Positions 9,354 to 19,033 of a stretch of DNA of 64,000 bases are shown one piece after another; position 1 is the stretch's first letter; every line of letters begins with the position of its first letter. Both the position numbers and the translations under genes were made by a program. Under the pieces are notes generated by a model. It ran no database searches. It was not told the DNA's origin and saw only the letters and a list, made by a program, of their open reading frames with translations. Origin of the DNA: Streptomyces sp. NBC_00358 (lineage in GTDB: Bacteria > Actinomycetota > Actinomycetes > Streptomycetales > Streptomycetaceae); assembly GCF_036099295.1 (NCBI RefSeq), contig NZ_CP107976.1:8866001-8930000 (forward strand). The letters run 5' to 3'.

Positions 9354-12300
9354 TCAGCGGCGGCGTCCCCGCCGCACCTTGAGCTCCTCGAACCGGGGCC
9401 CGCCGCCCTCCTGGACCTGCTGCCAGGCCCGGCGGTACAGGTCCGCGGCCGGCTCGGTCGGCACGATCACGGCCAGCAGCGCCTCCTCGCCGCTCAGCAG
9501 ACCGTCGAACAGCAGCCGTTTCCACTGCTCCAGCGGGACGCGCGGAGCTCTCGGCTCCACCCAGCCACCGGGCAGGAACAACGAACGCCCGGCCCTGGTG
9601 CGGTTGGCCTCCACCACCAGCTCCGTGGCGGCCAGTTCGGCACGGGCCGCCTTGAGGCGGGCCGGCTTCCACCCCGTCCAACGGGCCGTCATCCGGTCGG
9701 TCGGATCGGGCATGGCGAGCAGCATCAGATAGAGCGTCGCCGCGTCCTCGCCGATGCCGTACTCCTTGGCGGCCTCGGTCACCAGCTCCGGTACCGAGCG
9801 GCCCGGGTCCTGCGGCCACCAGGTGCCGTCCGTGCCCCGCTCGCCCGCACGAGGATCGCCCGGGTCGCCGAGCAGGGCCGCGAAGCGGGCGGAGCGGGCC
9901 AGCCGCAGTGCCACCTCGACCTGGTAGGGGCGTTGCCCGTCGACACGCAGTGCGGGCAGGTACGGGTCCTGGCCCGCCTCGTCGAGCAGGGCGACGCGGA
10001 TGGCGGGGGAGGGCTGGTCGTCGTGCGTGGCGAGGACCACGGCACCGTAGCGCTCGAAGCCCTTGCCGACCTCGGTCGGTGCGCCCGCGGTCTTCCGGAA
10101 GGCGGGGAGGCCGATGTACTGCCCGAGGTCGAGCATCAGCCCGGGGTGGGCCAGCCGGTCCCGCACGGCGCCGAGCGCGTCCGGCAGCGCGGCGCGGACC
10201 GGATCTCCGGCGGGCAGCCGATGGGCGAGCCAGGCGGCGAGGCCGATGGCGCCGACCAGCGTCGGTCCGTCGAATCCGGCCGACTCCCTGTCGAGGGGCT
10301 TGACCCGGTCGCCGTCGACCGCCCACTCCAGGTCACGGGTGAGCCTGGGCTCACCGGCCGGGTCCAGCAGCGCGGGCAGCGCCTCGCGTACGTTCCACCG
10401 GCCGTGCTTGAACGCGCGTACGGCGTCGCTGAGCAGCTCCTCGGGAACGGCCGCACGCCGTCCCATCCTGCGGTTCCAGACCCCGGCCGCGGCGGCCCAG
10501 TCCGGTCCCTCGGTCCACAGACGGGCGGGCTCGGAGGGCAGCAGCGCGGCGACGACCTCGGCACGGATCGCCGGATCGACGTCGCCCAGCTCGTCCTTGG
10601 CGACCGCGGCCGGGGCGGCCTTCACCCCGATGGCATCCCGTGCCTGCGGGGTCAGGAACGTCCGCTCATAGGCGTCGACGCGCGGCAGGCCGGCCACGAT
10701 CAGCCGGGCCATGGTCTCGGTGACCCCCGTCAGACGTGCGAACTCCTCGGCGGCGCGCGGGAACCAGGGTGCCGGTCCGCGCGCGGCCAGCTCGGTGAGG
10801 AACGCGCCGAGGCGGCCCGCGTGCCCGTCCTCACCCAGCGGGGCCGAAGCCCGGAGCGTGTAGGGCCGCGGCGTCTCGAAACGCCCGGCCGGATCGTGGA
10901 AGTACCCGGTGAACACACAGCCGTCGTCATCCTGCGAGGTACGCCCCAGAAGCGCCACGAAGGAACCACCGCCCAGAGGCAGCAATCCGTTCCACGCGCC
11001 CTCGCGCCACGCGCCCGACGGGGTGCGCAGCGGCCCGGCCTCCACGTGCAGGTCCACCTTGCGCCAGTGCGCGGACTCGGCGCCCGGCACCAGGCCCAGG
11101 GCGTCGAACTCGGCGAGCAGTGCGTGCAGCGCCTCACGGTGGTCCTCGGAGGTGGTGCCGGCGGCCGCCCGGAAGGCCAGGGCGGTGACGCGGTCGAGCA
11201 GGGTCTCCAGGCCGGGCTGTCCGACGGGAAGCCGGCGTCCGTCGAGATGGAGGCGCGCGGCCGGTCCCGCCGGCACGGTGGGGTCGGCGGGTCGGGCCGC
11301 CCGCTTCATCTCGCGCAGGTTACGGAACACGGTGTCGGTCTCCGTGTCGCGGTTCCACCAGGAGCGGGTGGTACCGCCGAGGCCGTTCACCGCGTCGAGG
11401 AGCACGGTGTCCGGTGGCCCGGCCGGGCCCTCGTCCCGCAGATCCCCGTCGAGGGCCTGGGTGAGCCTGGCGGCCGCCGCGTCCAGGACGGTCTGCTGAC
11501 CGGCCGCGTGGCGTACGACTCCGGCGATCCCCGCGACCAGCGCGGCGTGCGTGACCGGGAGCAGGGAACGGATGGCGCCGGGCAGCACCTCCTTGTCCTC
11601 GTGGGCCGCGGCGACCAGCAGGGCGGCCGTCGTGTCGCGGTCGATGTGCCGCAGCGACTCGGAGCCCCTCGGATCGCGGGCCGTCAGGCACTCCCAGTAC
11701 TGCACCGGCGGCAGCAGCAGCGAGCCCTCGCCGAAGGCACCGGGCGCACGGTCGGTCTTGGCCACCGAGGTGACGACGCCGTCCGTGTCCACGATGGCGA
11801 GCTGCCAGCTTGTGCGGACGACGGCCCGCGCCTCGTCGGCTCCGGGGAAGACGACGAGCGTGGCGGGACGGCCCGCGTCCGCGGGCACGGTGACGGTGTG
11901 TCCGGACACATCCTGGGCGCGCTGGGAGCCGTCGGGCAGCCGCACCACGCGCAGACCGACCCGCCCGTCCACGGGCGCGCAGGCCGGCGCGGCCCCGGTG
12001 CTCGGCGAGGGATGCAGTCGGCCCTCCTCGAAACGGCTGCCCGCAGGGGCGTCACGCAGCGCGTCCGCGAGGAAGGCGGGCCTGCTCATACGCCCCCGCT
12101 CACCCGTCACCGGGTCGAACTCGTACCAGCCGTGCGCCTGATGGTCCTCGCCCTCCGCATGCCACACCCAGTACGAGACTCCGTCGCACAGCAGGTGCCG
12201 CTCCGGGGGCACGGTGGTGTCCCCGGCATGCAGGACACCGCCGCCGGTGGTCCGGCCGCCGCCCGGCAGGGACAGCGTGACCGGCATGTCGCCCCGGTAC

Positions 12301-14264
12301 CAGTCCATCTTGGTGCCCCGGGTCCTCCGGGCGCCTTCCATGGACCGGGTGCTGTCGGCGCGGGTGTGCCAGTAGCCGCGCAGGCCCTCGGTACGGTCGT
12401 TCCAGTAGACGAGGAGCTCTCCGTCCACATGGTGGAAGCCGGGGTCGCCCCAACTGCTGTTCGCCGGGATCCGCAGGTCGTGGGTGAGGAGCGTGCCCTC
12501 GGCGTTGATCACCCGGACCTGGGCGGCGCCGGCGACGATGAGGTCGGGCCAGGCGTCGGCGACGATCACATCCTCGATGTCGGCCTTGGGAACCAAGGTG
12601 GCCACCGCGTCCTCCCAGGCGGGCCAGCCGAGTTCGTCGAACAGCCCGGCCCGCAGCGTGCGCGCCAGTACCGGCGCGAGGTCGGTTCCAGCGGCCTCAC
12701 GCACCGCGTCCTCGGCCAGCGCGAGCGCCTCGGCGGGCAGCCACTTCAGCCGGGAGAGCGCTTCGGGCAGTTGGGGCAGACCGACCGCGGTGAACCGCCG
12801 TACGACGGTACGCACCCAGTCCGCCAACAGCGGGCTGCCGCCCGGCGAAGCCGCCAGGAGCCGGATCGCCCGCAGCGAGTGGTCGTCGTTGCCGAACCGG
12901 TCCGCGCCCCGCTGGAAGGCCGCGTGGAAGCGGGTGTCGGCGGCCAGCGACAGCAGGTCACGGTGCCCCTCGCCGGGGGACCACTGGGTCAGCGGCAGAG
13001 CCTTGTTCTGCTGCGGGGTGGCCACCGGAACATCCAGGGACAGCAGCAGGTCGATCAGGTCGACGTCGTAAATGACATTCAACTCACCACCGGAATGGCC
13101 GAGTTCGGCACGCAGCCGGTCCGCCGTCCGTTCCACCAACGGGTACAGCTCGGCCATGCGAGTGCCGGCGTGCACCGAGCGGGCCCGCTCCCGGTAGGCC
13201 AGGAAGCGCGCCAGCCAGCCCGCCGCACCGTCATGCGGCCGCTGCTCCTCGGGCAGCGAGGCATCCCACAGTCCGGCCGTCGCACCCGAGGCCTCCAGCA
13301 GCCCCAGCCACATCGCCGGCATCTCGGAGTCGTGGCCCGCGGGGATCAGATCGAGCAGGCTGCCCCGCACGCGCGGCTCGCGCTCGGCCAGCGCCACCAG
13401 CGCCATACGGTGGCCCTTCCACCAGCCCGCCGCCGCGCGCAGAGTCGCCGGCAGGCCGAGCAGCTCGGCCAGGTACTCCTGCTCGACGAGGTTCGCGTCC
13501 CGGCCGGCGGCCCGGGCCAGCTTCCGCAGGTCGTTCGCCATCTGCGCCGACGGCGGCAGCCCACCCGCCGTGCGGCGCAGGCACAACCGGGTGAACCGCC
13601 GCAGTGCCTCCTCGGCAGGCACGCGCGCCGCGAGTTCCCTGGCGTAGGCCGACAGCACCTTCACCGGCAGCGCCCCCGCCAGCGCGAACTCCAGGAACAC
13701 GGCGTCCAGCCGCTCCTCCTGGACCGCCAGCCCGTGCTCCGCCTCGGCCCTGCGGGCGCGGGTGAACAACTGGGCCGCGTACGTGGCGTTCTCCTCCGCC
13801 AGGAACACGCGCCCGGCCTGCTCGTAGAACGTCGGCAGGAAGTGCGGCACCGAGGCCGCCAGCCGCTCGCCGAGTTCCACGAAGGCGTCCATGGCCGCCT
13901 TCGGACGGGACTTGGCCTGCCGGGCCGCCCGCTCCAGGTCCGGCACGACGCCCAGCGCGTGATGTCCGTCCTTCGGGTGGTGCACCAGCACCCACTCCGG
14001 AAAGCCCAGCGACTGACGCAGTCCGATCCCGACCACGGCGGGCTCGGTGTCCTGCTCCAGGCCGAGGAATCCGGCGGCCAGGTCCTCCGCAGCCCCCAGC
14101 TCGCCTGCGACCAGCCGCACCACCACCCGGTCTTCCAGGCCCGGGTGACGGTACGTCCGTGCCGTCAGCGGCACCCCGCGCTCCCCGGCGTCCTCCGTGT
14201 CGGGCGGCAGCACCGCGCCCGCCGTCAGCAGTTCCCCGTACGACACCTGCGTCCCCCCGCTCAT
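9354..14264 (-). CDS. Very large protein of unknown function in the MoxR/VWA operon
   Basis: A 1636-aa protein without signal peptide or membrane segments. The N-terminal third is helix-rich and Ala/Leu/Arg-heavy, reminiscent of helical repeats. A central part (about 550-1000) is strand-rich with many Gly, Trp and Asp and phrases such as VDGELLVYWND, as in propeller-like folds. The C-terminal part is helical and basic, ending in RRGRRR. I recognise no Walker, nuclease or protease motif. The ATG at 14264 overlaps the DUF4132 stop (ATGA) and has a strong GAGGAGGG site about 9 nt upstream; the frame continues to 14615 but that extension is Arg/Gly shadow. I recall close homologues being annotated loosely as DNA-binding protein; I cannot confirm that from sequence. 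Confidence 0.75.
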   Translation of the reverse strand: MSGGTQVSYGELLTAGAVLPPDTEDAGERGVPLTARTYRHPGLEDRVVVRLVAGELGAAEDLAAGFLGLEQDTEPAVVGIGLRQSLGFPEWVLVHHPKDGHHALGVVPDLERAARQAKSRPKAAMDAFVELGERLAASVPHFLPTFYEQAGRVFLAEENATYAAQLFTRARRAEAEHGLAVQEERLDAVFLEFALAGALPVKVLSAYARELAARVPAEEALRRFTRLCLRRTAGGLPPSAQMANDLRKLARAAGRDANLVEQEYLAELLGLPATLRAAAGWWKGHRMALVALAEREPRVRGSLLDLIPAGHDSEMPAMWLGLLEASGATAGLWDASLPEEQRPHDGAAGWLARFLAYRERARSVHAGTRMAELYPLVERTADRLRAELGHSGGELNVIYDVDLIDLLLSLDVPVATPQQNKALPLTQWSPGEGHRDLLSLAADTRFHAAFQRGADRFGNDDHSLRAIRLLAASPGGSPLLADWVRTVVRRFTAVGLPQLPEALSRLKWLPAEALALAEDAVREAAGTDLAPVLARTLRAGLFDELGWPAWEDAVATLVPKADIEDVIVADAWPDLIVAGAAQVRVINAEGTLLTHDLRIPANSSWGDPGFHHVDGELLVYWNDRTEGLRGYWHTRADSTRSMEGARRTRGTKMDWYRGDMPVTLSLPGGGRTTGGGVLHAGDTTVPPERHLLCDGVSYWVWHAEGEDHQAHGWYEFDPVTGERGRMSRPAFLADALRDAPAGSRFEEGRLHPSPSTGAAPACAPVDGRVGLRVVRLPDGSQRAQDVSGHTVTVPADAGRPATLVVFPGADEARAVVRTSWQLAIVDTDGVVTSVAKTDRAPGAFGEGSLLLPPVQYWECLTARDPRGSESLRHIDRDTTAALLVAAAHEDKEVLPGAIRSLLPVTHAALVAGIAGVVRHAAGQQTVLDAAAARLTQALDGDLRDEGPAGPPDTVLLDAVNGLGGTTRSWWNRDTETDTVFRNLREMKRAARPADPTVPAGPAARLHLDGRRLPVGQPGLETLLDRVTALAFRAAAGTTSEDHREALHALLAEFDALGLVPGAESAHWRKVDLHVEAGPLRTPSGAWREGAWNGLLPLGGGSFVALLGRTSQDDDGCVFTGYFHDPAGRFETPRPYTLRASAPLGEDGHAGRLGAFLTELAARGPAPWFPRAAEEFARLTGVTETMARLIVAGLPRVDAYERTFLTPQARDAIGVKAAPAAVAKDELGDVDPAIRAEVVAALLPSEPARLWTEGPDWAAAAGVWNRRMGRRAAVPEELLSDAVRAFKHGRWNVREALPALLDPAGEPRLTRDLEWAVDGDRVKPLDRESAGFDGPTLVGAIGLAAWLAHRLPAGDPVRAALPDALGAVRDRLAHPGLMLDLGQYIGLPAFRKTAGAPTEVGKGFERYGAVVLATHDDQPSPAIRVALLDEAGQDPYLPALRVDGQRPYQVEVALRLARSARFAALLGDPGDPRAGERGTDGTWWPQDPGRSVPELVTEAAKEYGIGEDAATLYLMLLAMPDPTDRMTARWTGWKPARLKAARAELAATELVVEANRTRAGRSLFLPGGWVEPRAPRVPLEQWKRLLFDGLLSGEEALLAVIVPTEPAADLYRRAWQQVQEGGGPRFEELKVRRGRRR

Positions 14265-15169
14265 GCGTTCTTGCCCTCCTCGATGACGCGGCCGGCATAC
14301 AGTGCCGCGGCCATCCGCATCCCCTCCGACCAGGCGACCGGACCCACCTCGCGCAGCGGCAGGGCACGGCCGTCCTGGTCCTGCCAGGTGAGAGCGCCCG
14401 TCTCGACCCCGCCCTCCCAGTACGGCTCGCCGATCCACACGCAGGCCTCGACGGTCCGTCCGCCGTCCCGCACCCGGGCGGTGGCGTAACCACCGGACAC
14501 GCGGTAGCCGAGCGAACTCGCGCGTGCGGCGAGCGCGAAGCGGGAGCGGAAGGAGCCCCCGCTGAACTCCCGTATCTCGGTCGACTTGGCGTCGAGGGCC
14601 TCCGGCCGGCGCCACAGCGCCCGGTGGATCTGCTCGACGCGCTGGACCATGCCCAGTTCAGCCGCGAACTCCCGCAGGTCGTCGAGGTCCGGCAGCAGGA
14701 CGGGGTGCGGCAGCGTGACCGTACGCGGGGCCATCCGGACGGTCTCGCCGTCCAGGTTCACCAGCCGCAGCTCACCGGCGTCGGTGGCGCCGCGCAGGAA
14801 ACCCACCTCGTCAGGGTCGTCGCCGACCACGGCCAGATCGCGCAGCGCGGACTGCCAGGCCTCGTCGGGCCAGACCCGGGCCAGCAGTCCGGTGGGCACG
14901 GGCAGCGACGACACCATCCACGCGTCGACCTGCGCGACACAGGCCGCGGCGTGCCGGTCCAGCCACTCGGCGAACCGTCGCAGCCGGTCCACCTCCGGGT
15001 GGTCCCTGAGCCCACGGGGGAGCGACTTCAACTGCCGTCCCGCCGCCCGGCCCGAGGTGGCACGCGCCGCCACCCGCCCCTCCACAAGGGCGACTTCATA
15101 CCCGTCACCCGCCGACAGCCACCCCACGAGCCACAGCCTTCCGCGTCGAGAACACAGCATTGAGAGCAC
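14261..15169 (-). CDS. DUF4132 family protein
   Basis: A 302-aa protein, first gene of the five-gene operon. It begins with a WL-GDGYEVALVEGRV segment and LKSLP, and later has FAAELGMVQRVEQIHRALWR and FSGGSFRS, which I associate with DUF4132, the domain that also occurs in the E. coli MolR/YehI proteins. Its molecular role is not known. The start is either GTG 15169 or ATG 15160; neither has a clear ribosome site. A divergent inositol-phosphatase-like gene starts 238 bp away, so 15170-15407 should hold both promoters, though I could not pick out clear -35/-10 boxes. Confidence 0.65.
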   Translation of the reverse strand: MLSMLCSRRGRLWLVGWLSAGDGYEVALVEGRVAARATSGRAAGRQLKSLPRGLRDHPEVDRLRRFAEWLDRHAAACVAQVDAWMVSSLPVPTGLLARVWPDEAWQSALRDLAVVGDDPDEVGFLRGATDAGELRLVNLDGETVRMAPRTVTLPHPVLLPDLDDLREFAAELGMVQRVEQIHRALWRRPEALDAKSTEIREFSGGSFRSRFALAARASSLGYRVSGGYATARVRDGGRTVEACVWIGEPYWEGGVETGALTWQDQDGRALPLREVGPVAWSEGMRMAAALYAGRVIEEGKNA

Positions 15170-15407
15170 AGTTCAGCCAGGTCAGTACGTCCCGGGCCGA
15201 GTGCGACTATGCGTTGAACGCTAGCGGCGGCCACTGACAATCGGTCCCGGCGCCCCCACAGGCCCCGAACCGGGCACCGGAGCCTCGGCCATCAGCGGGG
15301 GAGCACGCCCGCCGCGCGGGTGCCGGTCAGCGGCCCGGTTCGACCGGGCTGCCGTCCCTTGACGCAGCCGAGGCCGACGGGCCGAGTCCGCCGATATCCT
15401 GCGTGAC

Positions 15408-16214
15408 GTGATCAACTCCTTTGCGAGTCCTGACGATGCCGAGGTCGCCATAGCCGCCGCGTGCGCGGGCGCGGACGTGGTGCGCGGCCTGTACGGCCAA
15501 CGGCTCACCCGCGTCGACAAGGGCGGCGGCGACTTCGCCACCGCCGCCGACGTGGAGGCCGAGAACGCGATCCTCGGGGTGCTGCGGGCCGCCCGGCCCG
15601 ATGACGCCGTGCTCGGCGAGGAGAGCGGGCCGCAGGGCGTCGTCGGTGCCGCGCGGCAGTGGTTGGTCGATCCGTTGTGCGGCACGCTGAACTACGCCGC
15701 AGGCACCATGCTGGTGGCGGTCAACGTGGCGCTGCGCGGTGGTGCCGCGGCGGTGGCCGACCCCTTCACCGGCGAGGTCTTCTTCACCGAGGGCGAGAAC
15801 GCCTGGCTCCGGCACGACGGCGCCGACGCCCGGCTGGAACCCACGTCCGCCACCCGGCTCGTGGACGTCAATCTGGACCCCCCGTTCCCCGGCGCGCCCG
15901 GCTTCCGCGCTGTCGGCCTGCTGGCCCGGCCCGACTTCGTGGAACGGTTCCGGCCCCGGGTCGTGTCCACGACGCTGGCCCTGGCCTGGGTCGCCTCCGG
16001 CAGGCGTGCCGCGTACGTGACGGACGGCGGCGACCTGTCCGGGAGTGTGCACTTCGCCGCCGGGATCGCCTTGTGCGAGGCCGCCGGCTGCGTGGTCACA
16101 GGGATCGACGGCGCCCCGGTCGGGCAGACGGCTCGCGGACTCGTGGCCGCCGCCGACGCCGAGACCCACGCGCTGCTGATGTCGATGATCAGAAGCGGAA
16201 ACGGGCACCACTGA
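15408..16214 (+). CDS. Inositol monophosphatase-like protein lacking metal ligands
   Basis: A 268-aa protein of the IMPase/FBPase fold. The GEES motif (E71) is intact, but the DPxDGTxN metal motif reads DPLCGTLNY, with C91 where the second Asp should be. The WDxAAG motif near the C-terminus reads VHFAAG, with H215 replacing the catalytic-site Asp. Two of the Mg2+ ligands are therefore substituted, which argues against standard Mg-dependent phosphatase activity; it may be a binding protein or use a different chemistry. The start is GTG 15408, and the gene stands alone. Confidence 0.8.
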   Translation: MINSFASPDDAEVAIAAACAGADVVRGLYGQRLTRVDKGGGDFATAADVEAENAILGVLRAARPDDAVLGEESGPQGVVGAARQWLVDPLCGTLNYAAGTMLVAVNVALRGGAAAVADPFTGEVFFTEGENAWLRHDGADARLEPTSATRLVDVNLDPPFPGAPGFRAVGLLARPDFVERFRPRVVSTTLALAWVASGRRAAYVTDGGDLSGSVHFAAGIALCEAAGCVVTGIDGAPVGQTARGLVAAADAETHALLMSMIRSGNGHH

Positions 16215-16270
16215 CACCGACGGCGGTGACAAGCAGCGGGCGACGGCTTCGACGACTTGGGGTGACCGGG

Positions 16271-16864
16271 ATGCTGACGGGGATCGTGATCGACGCGCTG
16301 GATGTCACGCGCATGGAGCGCTTCTGGTCCGAGGCGACCCGGGGCCTGACGGGCGGCCTGCGGTTGCGGTTCGTGCCTACCGCGAAGCCGAAGGCCGCCC
16401 TCAAGAACCGGCTCCATCTCGACCTGGCGGGGGGACAGGACTGGGAGACCGAGGTGGCGCGCCTGCTCGCACTCGGCGCGACGCCTGCCGACATCGGCCA
16501 GGGTGACGTTCCTTGGGACGTGCTGGCCGATCCGGAGGGCAACGAATTCTGCGTGCTGCGCCCCGGACACCCCGGCGTGCTCGCCGACTCCGGCCTGGTC
16601 GCGATCTGTCTCGACGTAGCCGAGGAGGACCGCCGTGAACAACTGGCCCTCTGGCAGTCCGAGGCCGACTGGCACCTGGTCGAGTCCCACGACTGGGGCG
16701 TCCGGCTGCGCCACGGGCCCACCAGCACGGTCTCGCTCGTGATGGGCCCGCCCGCTGCGTCGAAGCCGGCACGGAACAGACTGCGGCTGGAAGTCACCCG
16801 TCTTGCCGGGGAACCGGGCGAGTTCCTCGACGCGGGCGGCAACGAGTTCCACGTCACTCGCTGA
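16271..16864 (+). CDS. VOC (glyoxalase-like) family protein, two half-repeats
   Basis: A 197-aa protein made of two paired glyoxalase-type modules. The first contains LHLDLAGG and VLADPEGNEFCVL, the second VAICLDVAE and ends in AGGNEFHVTR. The DPEGNEF signature is typical of small actinobacterial VOC proteins annotated as glyoxalase-like. The substrate is unknown. ATG 16271 is taken as start; GTG 16262 in the same frame is an alternative. It follows the IMPase-like gene by 56 nt and may be cotranscribed. Confidence 0.8.
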   Translation: MLTGIVIDALDVTRMERFWSEATRGLTGGLRLRFVPTAKPKAALKNRLHLDLAGGQDWETEVARLLALGATPADIGQGDVPWDVLADPEGNEFCVLRPGHPGVLADSGLVAICLDVAEEDRREQLALWQSEADWHLVESHDWGVRLRHGPTSTVSLVMGPPAASKPARNRLRLEVTRLAGEPGEFLDAGGNEFHVTR

Positions 16865-17047
16865 CCCCCGCTTCCACGGCCTGATCCGCCGCCGGCGGGC
16901 GTGACACCGGACGGCGTACGCCACCCACGACCAGCCCGGTCGCGCTCGTTGCGCGGCTGTGGGCCGTGGGCTGTGGGCTGTCGGCTGCGCGGCCGACGCC
17001 CTTGAAGGCGAAGCTGAGCACCGACGCCCGTTACGTCCCGGCCGGCG

Positions 17048-17620
17048 TCAGATGCCGCGAGCGTCCGCGAGGATGCAGGCCTGCTCCATCATGCGAGTGG
17101 GTTCGCGGCCGGTGCCCCAGGCGTCGTTGAAGGAGGGCACCGACTCCACGTGGGGGCCGAACCGTCTGCGGATCGCCTCCAGCAGCACCTCCAGGGCCTG
17201 GGACTCCAGATGCCGATCGCCGCTGGATTCCATGCGGATGGCGCCTTGGGAACAGAGGCTCCCGTCCTCGTCGACGAGCGCTCCCGCGCACCACCCGTCC
17301 TCCCGCAGCCGCAGGTGGGCACGGTGCAGGAGTGAGGCCACGGGCGTGGAGTACGGGCTGGGGGCCGGCGGCGGCGCGGTGGGCGTCAGGGGGGCTGCGA
17401 TGTCGGACCAGTCGACGGGGGTGGTCCCGATGTGCGCGGTGTTGACCTCGTAGGCGACCGCCGCCAGCGCGAGCCGGGCGTCCATGTCCTCCTTGACGGC
17501 GGCCATACGGGCCTCCAGATCCGGTGCGGGACGCCCCACCGGCCTCGTACCGACGGGTGGGACGCCGCCGGGGGACGCGACGGGAGCTTGTCCGACGGCG
17601 GTGCGCGTGGAGGGCTGCAT
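17048..17620 (-). CDS. DUF6197-like protein
   Basis: A 190-aa protein with a low-complexity, Pro-rich N-terminus. The C-terminal domain carries the pattern L..AH..L.E.GWCAGAL, GSLCSQGAIR, then PSFNDAWG, which matches my memory of DUF6197, a small domain common in Streptomyces and its phages. No function is known. The ATG at 17620 has GAGG about 11 nt upstream; an internal ATG (MAAVKEDMD) is possible. It is flanked by noncoding stretches of about 180 and 290 bp. Confidence 0.6.
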   Translation of the reverse strand: MQPSTRTAVGQAPVASPGGVPPVGTRPVGRPAPDLEARMAAVKEDMDARLALAAVAYEVNTAHIGTTPVDWSDIAAPLTPTAPPPAPSPYSTPVASLLHRAHLRLREDGWCAGALVDEDGSLCSQGAIRMESSGDRHLESQALEVLLEAIRRRFGPHVESVPSFNDAWGTGREPTRMMEQACILADARGI

Positions 17621-17910
17621 GGTTGATGGATTCCTCGCGCACGGGTGTGCCCAGCGCCGCCAAACGGGCGGTACTGGAAGGATTGCCTGGACGGTTCGCC
17701 CGGCACCGACACGGACACCGGCAGTGACACCGGCACCAGCACCGGGATGAGCTGTCGGGCCCCGGAACTCGGCTCTGGCGCGCCCGCTACCGCGCGAGGA
17801 TGCTTCCGTGTGCGAGGGCGTGGACGCGCCGAACGGTCCCGCGCAAGAGAGCGGGCCTACGGTGACCGCGTTCGCGCCGCTGTGGCCGGCGACTGGTGAG
17901 GGGACGTCAC

Positions 17911-18939
17911 ATGAGGATCATCGTCACGGGTGCGTCAGGGTTCCTCGGACGCCTGCTCGTCGGGCGCCTGTTGCGGACACGGACGTTCGGCGGTGCGCCG
18001 ATCACCCGACTGGTGCTCGCCGACCGGGTCCTGGACCCCGCACTCCAGTTCGCGGGCGACCCGCTCGTGGAGGTGGTCCACGGCGATCTGACCGACCGCC
18101 TCGCTGACCTGTTCGACCGGCCGGTCGATGCGGTGTTCCATCTCGCGGCCGCGGTGTCGGCCGCGTGCGAGGCGGACTTCGATCTCGGGATGAGCGCCAA
18201 TGTGGACACCACGCGTGCGTTGCTGGAGGCGGCTCGGGCCCGTTCACGGGCCGGCGGACCGGTGCCGCGGGTGCTGTTCGCCAGCAGCCTGGCCGTGTAC
18301 GGCTCCGACCCGGCGCTGCCCCCGCCGCCCGTCATCAGCGAGACGACGGTGCCTCTGCCCCAGTCGAGTTACGGAACGCAGAAGCTCGTCTGTGAGCAAC
18401 TGATCGCGGACTACACCCGCCGCGGCTTCGTCGACGGACGCGTCGCCCGCCTGATGACCGTCGTGGTGCGGCCCGGCGCACCGAACGCGGCCGCCTCGGG
18501 ATTCCTTTCCGGCATCATCCGCGAACCGCTCGCCCGACTCCCCGCAGCCTGCCCCGTGGACCCCCGACTGCAGGTGGCCGTGGCCTCGCCGCGACGCACC
18601 ATCGAGGGGATCCTGCGGGTCGCCCAGGCCGAGCGCGGTACCGGACCGGGACGCCTGGAGGGCCGACTGCCCGTCAACCTGCCGGCGCTCACGGTCCGCG
18701 TCGCCGAGATGCTCGCCACGCTGCGGCAGGTGGCGGGCGCGGCCACCGCCGCTCTGGTGACCCTCGCACCCGACCCCGCGATCGAGGCCGTCGTCGGCTC
18801 GTGGCCGGCAGTCTTCGACAATCGCCGCGCCGCCGCGCTCGGTCTGGAGCCTGATGGGAGTTTTCTGTCCGTGGTCCAGGACTACCTCACCGATCACCCT
18901 GCCGCGGTGACCGTCGATCTGCCTCGCGGCGCAGGGTGA
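17911..18939 (+). CDS. NAD-dependent epimerase/dehydrogenase (DenD-like SDR)
   Basis: A 342-aa extended short-chain dehydrogenase. The Rossmann motif TGASGFLG lies at the N-terminus, the catalytic Tyr/Lys pair is in YGTQKLVCE, and the Ser is in LFASSLAVYG. The overall pattern, including VVRPGAPNAAASGF, resembles D-erythronate dehydrogenase (DenD) and related sugar-acid dehydrogenases. The ATG at 17911 is preceded by GAGGGG at good spacing, so I prefer it to the upstream in-frame GTG at 17896. Together with the GH127 gene downstream it could serve sugar catabolism, but this is inference. Confidence 0.8.
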   Translation: MRIIVTGASGFLGRLLVGRLLRTRTFGGAPITRLVLADRVLDPALQFAGDPLVEVVHGDLTDRLADLFDRPVDAVFHLAAAVSAACEADFDLGMSANVDTTRALLEAARARSRAGGPVPRVLFASSLAVYGSDPALPPPPVISETTVPLPQSSYGTQKLVCEQLIADYTRRGFVDGRVARLMTVVVRPGAPNAAASGFLSGIIREPLARLPAACPVDPRLQVAVASPRRTIEGILRVAQAERGTGPGRLEGRLPVNLPALTVRVAEMLATLRQVAGAATAALVTLAPDPAIEAVVGSWPAVFDNRRAAALGLEPDGSFLSVVQDYLTDHPAAVTVDLPRGAG

Positions 18940-19033
18940 CACCGCCCTGGTGACTGCGTGGGCGCATGCTGTGGTGCGCGTGGACTCTGGACACCCGGAC
19001 ATGGCCGTGCTGTCATGTCCGCGGCACCATTTC

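Noticed and set aside
9249..14489. Long open frame on the plus strand, opposite the 1636-aa gene
   Set aside because: Gly/Arg/Gln-rich composition without motifs, typical of antisense frames in high-GC DNA; the minus-strand frame has the ribosome site, ATGA overlap and natural composition.
16189..16857. Minus-strand frame opposite the VOC gene
   Set aside because: Ser/Arg/Pro-rich shadow; the plus strand has both glyoxalase modules.
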